Position numbers and translations under genes: made by a program | Source: Agelas oroides | Taxonomy: Eukaryota > Porifera > Demospongiae > Agelasida > Agelasidae | Direction: 5' to 3' | Assembly (NCBI GenBank): GCA_949130485.1 | Contig: OX422205.1 | Span: 1-64,000 of the forward strand | Length of the DNA stretch: 64,000 nucleotides | The notes under the pieces: generated by a model | What the model was told of the DNA's origin: nothing | The model's input: the letters and a program-made list of their open reading frames with translations, nothing else | The model's database searches: none | In this document: piece by piece, positions 54,921-64,000 of the stretch | Numbering within the stretch: position 1 is the stretch's first letter | Layout: every line of letters begins with the position of its first letter

Positions 54921-55613
54921 ATGGGTTTTGGTGACAAGGTATTTCTCACTTTTGCAGAGGGGCTGTTCAATGCAAACTGTTTGGTGGCCCATCTGCTGGA
55001 TGCTATCAAGAAGAAACACCAGCTACCTCGTGAAGGTAACGTACTCCACTAACGAGGTGGCTCTTTAGTGATCACAAGAGTATTTCCTGCAGAGATGATT
55101 GACCTATGCACTGCAGAGGGCCGTGTGAAGGAGCTCAACCGCCACCGTAATGTCTACGCCACTGCATTCTTCAAGCCAAGGGAGGTGTGCCTTGTGGTAC
55201 AAGTGCATGGTGAGTCACCCTTAAGATTGGGGTTAATGGTCCCTATGCCTTAATGCATGTTCTAACTTCTATTAATTGCAGAATCTATGGGCCACTGCAC
55301 ATACACCCCTGTGTTGCCAGACTATGCCAGTAACAACCACTTTGTGGGTAGGTACCAAGCTAGCCAGTATGACTTGTCTGGGTGGACCCAAGAGATTATG
55401 TCACCTGCACACACCTTGTACAGCTGTGCTGAACCAGCAGGTGGTAACCCAGTCTGTCAGAACCAAGCTGAAGAACAACCCTGCAACGCACAAACTAAGA
55501 ACACCGGAGCCATCCATCCACAGAGATGCAAAGAGAGGAGCCAGCAGGATCAAGGCATAGCCTCCCTCCCCACACCATTCAGTTCAGCAAGTTTCATTCA
55601 TACACATGGTTAG
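54921..55613 (+). CDS. CXorf65-like small protein
   Basis: Three exons (54921-55035, 55093-55209, 55282-55613) encode 187 residues, similar to human CXorf65 (183). The N-terminal half follows that family's pattern of a small beta-grasp-like domain: FLTFAEGLFNANCLVAHLLD, AIKKKHQLPREEMIDLCTAE, GRVKELNRHRNVYATAFFKP, EVCLVVQVH. Function of the family is unknown. The C-terminal part (exon 3) is Gln/Cys/Asn-rich, non-conserved and probably disordered. Identification is from residue pattern memory and should be treated as tentative for orthology, but the gene structure with phase-matched introns is convincing. It ends only 55 bp from the CENP-T stop codon on the other strand. Confidence 0.75.
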
Positions 55614-55668
55614 ACAATGTACAGATATACGGACATACATAATATAAGGTAAATTATATATAGACTTT

Positions 55669-57896
55669 TCATGATTTCATGCTGGGAACAATCCGCTTGC
55701 CAGCTACTGCACAGGGCAGCAGTTCCTCTATGTACTCTAAGGGGAGGTATGTGTTCACAAGATACTCAAATCCCTGGGACTCAGAGATGTGACGCTGTCT
55801 TCTTAACAAAAGAATGACATCCTCCACTTCAATCGTCCGTCTACCAGCATGCCTGGCAAAAACTGCCAAGTCTTCTGAAGCATGCTTCAGGTAAACCTCA
55901 GTACTGTGGGAGGAGGAAAGGATAGTTTTGACTGAGCAGAAGAAGAGGAAGAGGGGGGAGGGGGAGAAATTGAGAGAGGTATAAATAAGGGGAATATGTT
56001 GGGTAGTGGGTGCTCATTTGTAGAAGAAAGTGACTGTTTGACTACAACTAAGCAAGTTAACATAGCCTTGTACCCAAGCTCCTCCCTGTCTTTCTGGAGA
56101 GGAGCTTGGGTACAAAGTTAACGTACAACTTGAGAATCAGATCCATTGCATCTTTGGTGACCCTCCTCTTGCAGAACAGGGTGAATAAATTCTTGATCAG
56201 CAACCTGGGCAAAGTCTTCACAACTTTTTGCTGTCTGCATGAGGGGGAGGGAAGTCTCAGGGCTCTGTGTGACCACGAGGTGGCTGCAACTCACTTTCCT
56301 GATCTTCCTTTGGGTGCAGTTCTTCTCACTGGAGATGGCTTGGACTTTCTGACTGGCCTACAGCAAACAGACAGTTTGTGAGGCTGTTGCTGGAGTTGCT
56401 GTCAAGTGATCTCACCTGAAGTCACTGTATCTTGGGGTGGTCAGTTGAGGTGACCTCCCAGCTTTCTGTGAGGCTGCATGGGGCGTCTTTAGTCTTGGTC
56501 CATCCTCCTCCTCCTCCTCTTCACTTCCACCCTCAATCTCCCCCCCTCCTCCTTCCTCCTCCTCACTAATGCCTCCTTCAATCTCCCCCCCTCCTCCTTC
56601 CTCCTCCTCACTAATGCCTCCTTCAAACTCTCCTCCTCCTTCTTCCTCCTCACTAACACCACCCTCAATCTCTCCTCCCTCTCCTTCTTCACTGCTACCT
56701 TCTCCCTCTTCCAATGGTTCCAATACCACATTCCCCGCTCCCAAGTCTTCAGCTTCCTCACCAGAAGTCACACTAAGCCCCTCCCCAGCTTCGCGATACT
56801 CCGGACTATACTCAGTGACAGTCACATACTCTCCAAAGCTCACCCGCGAGTCTGCCTCCCTTCCAGACTTTCTCAACTTTGAGAGTGAGCGTATTCCTTT
56901 CAAGGCACTGCAAAGAAAGAGCATGTAATGAACCTTTGACACATTGTATCAGTGAGGTGGTACCTTCTCAGAGTCGGGACGTCTTCAGCAGGAGTCTCCA
57001 CAAGTGCTGCAGTGACAGACAAGTAAAGAGACGCTCACTTGACGTCTGCTGGGTGGGAGATGCAAGCATTAACTATACCAGCCAGTCGAGGGGAGCGTCG
57101 TGGTGTTCTGGCCGGAATGGGAGTGAGGATTGCTCGAGTTGGGAGGCCTGGAGTCAGCGCCGACACTTCAGCAGCACCTGTGAACCAAGCACCATATATG
57201 GTGGCAAAGATCATATATGGCACAAGGGGTAGTCACTTATATGTCACCTGTTGAAGCGTTTGCGACTGTGATCAAGATTTTTGATCGGCAAAAAGTGTGC
57301 TTGATCGTTCCCTTCTGAGGCTCTTGATCGCTTGATTTTCAAGGGTCAAAGGTCAAATTGGAGCCCCTTTCTTGATCCGTTGATTTTAGCAGCTCAGAGG
57401 CCAACTTGATCCCTTGATCAACCCCCCAAAAAGGGCTTTGATCGCTTGATTCAATTTTGATCCCGGTCGGAAACGCTTCTACACAGGACATATAAGTGAC
57501 AAGATCATATGGCAGCATGGTATTGTTTTGTAGGTCAATGCACAGGTTTATATTCTCACTCTCAATGAGGTCTCTGACAGTCTCGGCCAGTGGTTGTTCC
57601 TTTGTGTCAGAAGACGTGTCTCTCCTTTGTCTGAGAGGAGTAGGCTCTGCGGGGGTAAGGGGGACCACTCCCCTTCCCCTCGGTCGTTTGGGTCCCGTCT
57701 GCACAATACTGGAGTCTCTCAGATCCAGAAACTGTCAAGTGTGCAGGGTGTTAGGGGTCATAGGTGTATAATTTAAGGTACAAAGCTAAAATCAACTCCG
57801 ATGCCCAACAATGAGTTGAATTGAGGGGTGCCTTACATCTGTAATAAGGCTTTCATCTACTCGGACTCGCCGTTTTCTCCTCCCAGCAGAGGCCAT
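55669..57896 (-). CDS. CENPT: Centromere protein T, histone-fold kinetochore protein
   Basis: Eight exons (57837-57896, 57560-57731, 57079-57177, 56964-57006, 56416-56907, 56295-56357, 56130-56234, 55669-55903) sum to 1269 nt, 422 residues. The C-terminus is a histone fold of CENP-T type: TLPRLLIKNLFTLFCKRRVT, LKHASEDLAVFARHAGRRTI, EVEDVILLLRRQRHI, with the CENP-T extension FEYLVNTYLPLEYIEELLPC. The N-terminus is basic (MASAGRRKRRVRVDESLITD) with TP motifs (PLTPAEPTPLRQRRDT), as expected for CDK-regulated Ndc80 recruitment. The middle exon carries an acidic repeat with (E)GGISEEEEGGGGEIEGG units. CENP-T with CENP-W forms part of the constitutive centromere network. The donor of exon 2 (57560) has alternatives about 40-60 nt downstream. 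Confidence 0.92.
56064..56119. mobile_element. Foldback element with 9-bp target duplication in CENPT intron 7
   Basis: AGCCTTGTACCCAAGCTCCT pairs with AGGAGCTTGGGTACAA. The flanks AGTTAACAT (5') and AGTTAACGT (3') form a 9-bp direct repeat with one mismatch. Terminal AGCCT relates it to the AGCCTCG family although the arms differ. Confidence 0.75.
57231..57505. mobile_element. TIR element with internal TTGATC repeats in CENPT intron 2
   Basis: The left end GTCACTTATATGTCACCTGT then GAAGCGTTTGCGACTGTGATCAA matches the reverse complement of the right end (GTCACTTATATGTCCTGTGT, GAAGCGTTTCCGACCGGGATCAA). Between them are many scattered CTTGATC/GATCAAG copies. About 275 bp, no coding capacity. 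Confidence 0.75.
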
Positions 57897-59080
<1,184 letters not shown>

Positions 59081-59700
59081 CCACAGGACTGATCCTCAGC
59101 TAGAACTACTGTACATGTATCCTTGTTATCACATACACACTGTACCCTAATCACTATGTATCTGTGTTGAGAAAATTATCGGCAGTGCAGTTGGTCCTGA
59201 CCTGTGACGTGATAGTTGAAACCAAGGTGTTTACTAGATGTTTGTGATCGTTTTGGCATTTGTGATATTTAAAGTGTGTCTGTGTGTTTGCCATGGTTAC
59301 CTTTGAACTGGGCCATGAACGTTAAGGAGTGAACTCTACCTGCACTAATGATACCAAGGGTGGGAAACTCTCCCAATTTGAGTGGAGTGCATTTTTGTGT
59401 AGTGTATGTAACCAATGCTAGTATGGCATGCTTTTAGCGGCCAAGTTCAAAGAGAGAATTGTTCACGTTCAGCCAGTAGTGGATAAATGATATGATATGT
59501 TGAGAAGACAATTTCTTAGTAACTGCAATCACTAAACAGTTGTGCATTGTAAGCCTTTGCAAAAATGTGAATTGTAAGAGTGACAGCAAAATATGATATT
59601 TCAATCACATGGGCTAAATCTTACTGCAGCATAGCCTTGATATTTCAATTTCAGCCTTGTTCTCTTCATCTCTTCCCACTATCTTTGATCTACTGAACTG
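59081..59700. other. 3' flank of PSMA7, no gene seen
   Basis: AT-richer sequence without credible open frames or repeats. It probably includes the PSMA7 3' UTR. Confidence 0.6.
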
Positions 59701-59702
59701 TT

Positions 59703-60372
59703 GGAAGCCTAGGCACGAGACTAATCACGGCACTGTTTGCTTTCTACTGCTGGAAGCCTAGGTACGAGACTAATCACGGCACTGTCTGTTGGAAGCCTAG
59801 GTACGAGACTAATCACGGCACTGTCTGTTGGAAGCCTAGGTGCGAGACTAATCACGGCACTGTCTGCTGGAAGCCTAGGTACGAGACTAATCACGGCACT
59901 GTCTGTTGGAAGCCTAGGTGCGAGACTAATCACGGCACTGTCTGTTGGAAGCCTAGGTGCGAGACTAATCACGGCACTGTCTGTTGGAAGCCTAGGTGCG
60001 AGACTAATCACGGCACTGTCTGTTGGAAGCCTAGGTGCGAGACTAATCACGGCACTGTCTGTTGGAAGCCTAGGTGCGAGACTAATCACGGCACTGTCTG
60101 TTGGAAGCCTAGGTACGAGACTAATCACGGCACTGTCTGCTGGAAGCCTAGGTGCGAGACTAATCACGGCACTGTCTGCTGGAAGCCTAGGTGCGAGACT
60201 AATCACGGCACTGTCTGCTGGAAGCCTAGGTGCGAGACTAATCACGGCACTGTCTGTTGGAAGCCTAGGTGCGAGACTAATCACGGCACTGTCTGTTGGA
60301 AGCCTAGGTGCGAGACTAATCACGGCACTGTCTGTTGGAAGCCTAGGTACGAGACTAATCACGGCACTGTCT
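59703..60372. repeat. 39-bp minisatellite, about 16-17 copies
   Basis: The unit is GGAAGCCTAGGTGCGAGACT followed by AATCACGGCACTGTCTGTT, with G/A and T/C variants. The first and last copies are both followed by TTTCTACT, so the array is bounded by the same short motif. Since 39 is divisible by three the array is open on both strands; these frames are not genes. A single diverged relative (GGGCACGAGACTAAT) lies near 4635. Confidence 0.95.
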
Positions 60373-61110
60373 GCTTTCTACTAGTCCGAAACAAAAACCA
60401 CAACTTTATCTTTCAATATCTCATTTGTATTGTTGTACTGGTGCCACTATGTGGTGTATGATGATGTTCATTGAGGAAATTTCCCCTGATGAGTAGCTAC
60501 CAGTACTTCCTTCCTGGAACTGTGTGGGCACCTGGTGTACACCTTAGAAATTACCCTAGTACCTGATTCCTCTACTCAACATTGCATAATTGTTCCTAGT
60601 ACCATCAGTGATAGTCGATATACTCACATTTTGATAAAGTGACCGCTAGCTTCCTTGTACAGGTGTGTCGAAACACAGGAGCATAGACAGTTGATATTCA
60701 TCACTATGATGTCCATGCACGTTAGATGGTTTTCACTATGAAGTGGTGGAGCCGTGAGTATGAAGTAGTAGAATATAATTGTGTGAAAACAAAAAAGATC
60801 TAACATACTTATCCCTGTCCCTGTCCTCATTAACTGACTAATGAACTCCCAGACCCTCCATGAGTCTCAATAAGGGAAGAAAAACCTGTTACCATGGCGA
60901 TGGGACAGAAGGACTTCATAGCTAGTGTGAATGAAGCCGGTGCCTGAACCAATGGCTCCAGATGCACACATCAAGCCACATGCTCACCTGTAGGCTAGTG
61001 TGTGAGATCATCATGGAGATGATTCATGATTAATAAAGTATGCAAGTTTTGAAGAATTTCAACTCATGTACAGTAAGGTATTTCCATATGGAACCTAAGG
61101 AGCATATAAA
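60373..61110. other. Intergenic, nothing recognisable
   Basis: No convincing gene, RNA or mobile element is seen here. Confidence 0.5.
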
Positions 61111-61830
61111 ACATAAGTTGTTCTTCTCCTCCAGGAAGTGGTGTTGAAGGTGTTGAAGGCCTGGGTAGAGACATAAGTTGTTCTTCTCCTCCAGGAAGTG
61201 GTGTTGAAGGTGTTGAAGGCCTGGGTAGAGACATAAGTTGTTCTTCTCCTCCAGGAAGTGGTGTTGAAGGTGTTGAAGGCCTGGGTAGAGACATAAGTTG
61301 TTCTTCTCCTCCAGGAAGTGGTGTTGAAGGTGTTGAAGGCCTGGGTAGAGACATAAGTTGTTCTTCTCCTCCAGAAAGTGGTGTTGAAGGTGTTGAAGGC
61401 CTGGGTAGAGACATAAGTTGTTCTTCTCCTCCAGAAAGTGGTGTTGAAGGTGTTGAAGGCCTGGGTAGAGACATAAGTTGTTCTTCTCCTCCAGGAAGTG
61501 GTGTTGAAGGTGTTGAAGGCCTGGGTAGAGACATAAGTTGTTCTTCTCCTCCAGGAAGTGGTGTTGAAGGTGTTGAAGGCCTGGGTAGAGACATAAGTTG
61601 TTCTTCTCCTCCAGAAAGTGGTGTTGAAGGTGTTGAAGGCCTGGGTAGAGACATAAGTTGTTCTTCTCCTCCAGGAAGTGGTGTTGAAGGTGTTGAAGGC
61701 CTGGGTAGAGACATAAGTTGTTCTTCTCCTCCAGGAAGTGGTGTTGAAGGTGTTGAAGGCCTGGGTAGAGACATAAGTTGTTCTTCTCCTCCAGGAAGTG
61801 GTGTTGAAGGTGTTGAAGGCCTGGGTAGAG
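61111..61830. repeat. 60-bp minisatellite, exactly twelve copies
   Basis: Twelve units of 60 bp, differing only at one G/A position (CCAG(G/A)AAGTGG). The plus strand unit contains TTGTTCTTCTCCTCCAG, a textbook 3' splice site, then 30 nt without stop, then GTAGAG. The minus strand is open in all three frames (for example NLCLYPGLQHLQHHFLEEK), a consequence of sequence with no CTA/TTA/TCA in the plus strand rather than evidence of coding. Confidence 0.95.
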
Positions 61831-62460
61831 ACAAACATTGTCTGCTTTCAGTACAGACAGAACCCATCTATCTGATGGCACTTGTGGCATGCTTTCCAGG
61901 TACCGATCAACTTCCAATGTAGTTAGTGCCTTCCTGTAAATGTGTGGTCACACCATCTTGGTGCCTGCAGAAGCTTCTTGTTGTCACGGATGAAATTCCA
62001 CAAAGTGTTAAGCCGGTGTGAGTGGAAGTTGGTGGTTAGTCTATATTCATCACCATAGAAATGATGTATGCAACCATCCAGAATTTGACACCCATGGTGG
62101 CGCTGCTTTGACCCTGAGACGAGACATGGGAACTGAGACAGCATACCTAGTTCCTGGGAACTAGTTGATCACCATAGAGACACAGTATCCACTAGGCATG
62201 CTTTCACACACATTCTGAATGTGAACTAAGATGTAATGAAAGCCATCACCATGGTAACAGGTTTTCCTTTCAACATTGAGACATGTGGAGGGTCTACCAG
62301 CTCATTACTCACTCAGCAAGGCATGGGAGTACGTCTGATTTTTCTTTTTGCACGTACTACACTCACGGCTTTGCCAATTTGTGGTATATTTTTAAAAAGG
62401 TCACCTAGTGCATGACAGCTAGTTGATGCTCACTGTGATGGTTAATGCAGTGGTTGTCCC

Positions 62461-62494
62461 AGCCTCGTCCCCGGGCGGGGGCATGAGGCTATAG
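62461..62494. mobile_element. Minimal foldback element
   Basis: AGCCTCGTCCCCGGGCGGGG and GCATGAGGCT form a short hairpin with the family terminus AGCCTCGT. Confidence 0.5.
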
Positions 62495-63087
62495 TTCTCC
62501 ATGTTCTCATGTGTTGACACTGAATGTGAGTACATGGAAGCTATAGCGGTTACTTTACTTACGATCAGTAGATGAGCATGTGACAGTATCTACTGGGTAC
62601 TACCAGCCATGGCTTCAAAATTCTCATGGAAGCTATGAACCCTACCTCCCATGTGTCCGAATTTTCGAAGAATTCAAGTTTAACCCACACACAGTTGGGC
62701 AATGGGATCTAAGGCACCGGAAGTGCAAGGTGTAGGCAAAATATAATGCAACAGCCCACCATCATGGAAGCCTCGAAACCACTGGTTCTGTTCCCATATT
62801 GCGTAGCAAGGGTGTCCTTTCTTTACCAGAGCCTGAATGGCTCCTGGTGTATGGAGCCACACAATACCCATAGTAACACATTGCACGGCATGATCGAGCA
62901 AGCTCATTTTCTGATAAGATTAACCGCTAGTTTTTATTCTTGCGATAAGCACATGCTCTAGCTTCCAATCTAATTACAACTTATTTCAATATTCACACTG
63001 CAGCATGTCCAAGTTTACATATGCATGGTTCAACCCACACACACAGTCAGTACATGCACAGGAAGGAGCTGTTTGATGCTTGGGAGT

Positions 63088-63189
63088 AGCCTCGTTCCCA
63101 GGCCTTCCCACCGTCCAGTTTTTGATCGCTTGCAGTATGCAAAACTGCAAGCGATCAAAAACTGGACGGGCGGGAAGGCCTGGGAACAG
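63088..63189. mobile_element. Foldback element, AGCCTCG family, long arms
   Basis: TAGCCTCGTTCCCAGGCCTT, CCAGTTTTTGATCGCTTGCA and their complements form two arms of about 45 bp with one internal mismatch region. The right terminus is truncated after GGCCTGGGAAC. Flanks GGAGT / GGAGTA may be the remaining target duplication. Confidence 0.75.
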
Positions 63190-64000
63190 GAGTATTATTA
63201 GGTTTTCATGACACAGCAACGTGTTTCCTTCATAATAATAACCACTAATGAAATTGTGGGTTGTGACATAACAGAGATACGTGGAAATGTCTTTATCATG
63301 CTTGTGGTAAAAGCTTATCATTTTGAGGGTTGTGAGAGAATTTGAGTTATGCAAACTGTATGCTGTCTTGCAAGGCCTGCACACCCAGCCAGCGAACCAT
63401 GATTCCTACCACAGAAACTTTTGACTACTGGCTTCGAGGTTCACACAGTACAATATACTGCATTCCTAGTTCTGAATGGCCTGTCAACATCGACATGGTA
63501 ACAAGCCATATTCTAGCCCTGTGGCTGGCTCTTTGCATGGGAGGTGCCACTACGCTTAAAGCTTCATCATTAATTTGTCTCGATGGCTGCACCAGCTGCT
63601 CCTGGAAGCCAGGTTGGGTATACATCCTACGGTCTTCCAGGCTGCACCCATCTGCTCCTGGAAGCCTGGGACATGTGCACCACACATTGATCTGTGTACA
63701 GCCTAAACACCACCAGAATGCCTGTTCTGTTTAGTCTCCTGTCACCTTCCCTGCAGTCTCCATACCACTTTGTAGGGAGCATTATGTCCAGTGATCTAAA
63801 GCAGCAGCATTCTTTCAGAGCTAACGAGGCACCTCTCTGCAGCTGCTGTTTGGGGTTGTTCCAAGGGGTGTAATGCCAATGTTTCCACTCTCTCTCGCTT
63901 CATTGCCATACACTAATGGGAAAATGAATTCTTTAGCAAATTAGAGCAGAGCCAAGGGATCACTTGTTTTTGGGAGAGGGCTGTGAAAATATTAACAGGG

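Larger units (their letters stand above)
61831..64000. other. No supported gene; possible unrecognised exons on the minus strand
   Basis: Several moderate frames on the minus strand (61923-62144, 62680-62907, 63425-63685) have protein-like composition, for example IHHFYGDEYRLTTNFHSHRL, but cannot be joined by convincing splice sites and match nothing I know. A transposon relic or a gene extending to the right of the window are both possible. The rest holds foldback elements. Confidence 0.35.

Noticed and set aside
59721-60384. Two opposed 213-215 residue frames
   Set aside because: The 39-bp array is open on both strands; neither has flanking coding sequence.
61030-61917. 295-residue protein made of LYPGLQHLQHHFLEEKNNLC repeats
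   Set aside because: All three minus frames are open over the 60-bp array, which points to base composition rather than coding. The short unique start (MEVDRYLESMPQVPSDRW) is insufficient evidence.
61923-63685. Possible minus-strand gene from three moderate frames
   Set aside because: Composition is protein-like, but I found no phase-consistent splice chain and no recognisable domain. It is recorded only as an unresolved region.

Overview
This window is nuclear DNA of an intron-rich, gene-dense animal. Genes have many short exons with GT-AG and some GC-AG introns, no operon logic, and proteins that match single-copy metazoan genes (TONSL, TOPBP1, ATMIN, CENP-T, TMEM70, CXorf65-type). Compact genes, intergenic gaps of 50-300 bp, small foldback elements and an animal MGM101-like gene fit an early-branching metazoan, plausibly a demosponge. 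That placement is inference and was not tested by any search.

Layout, left to right. An unidentified multi-exon gene runs off the left edge (minus). A repeat- and foldback-rich gap of 1.85 kb follows. Then NOP9 (+), lysyl-tRNA synthetase KARS (+), an unknown basic protein (-), ATMIN/ASCIZ (+), MGM101-like (-), TMEM70 (+), a short PX-domain protein (-), TONSL (+), PPP1R16 (MYPT3/TIMAP) (+), an unknown four-helix membrane protein (-), the 26S lid subunit PSMD7 (+), OSGEP/Kae1 (-), TOPBP1 (-), a secreted or lysosomal sialidase (+), AFG3L2 (-), a CXorf65-like protein (+), CENP-T (-) and the proteasome subunit PSMA7 (+). From about 59.1 kb to the end I see only tandem arrays, foldback elements and unsupported reading frames. 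For most genes I placed every splice site by hand; the summed exons are a multiple of three and give lengths close to the human proteins (for example TONSL 1363 aa, KARS 575, NOP9 632, PSMA7 249).

Two themes stand out. First, genes are arranged mostly as head-to-head pairs sharing short intergenic promoters, three of which carry a perfect TGACGTCA (CRE) site. Many products serve genome maintenance (TONSL, TOPBP1, ATMIN, MGM101, CENP-T) or protein and RNA quality (NOP9, KARS, OSGEP, PSMD7, PSMA7, AFG3L2).

Second, several introns have been taken over by tandem arrays whose unit includes a splice signal. In KARS (25 x 28 bp) the unit starts inside the exon and copies the authentic 5' splice site. 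In PSMD7 a 5.7-kb intron is essentially about 88 copies of one short ancestral intron. In AFG3L2 a 21-bp unit carries GTAAGC. In TOPBP1 a roughly 290-nt pyrimidine array abuts a 3' splice site. In parallel, a family of foldback elements with AGCCTCGTTCCCAGG ends and 9-10 bp target duplications is scattered through introns and gaps. I regard the intron arrays as the least-described phenomenon in the window.
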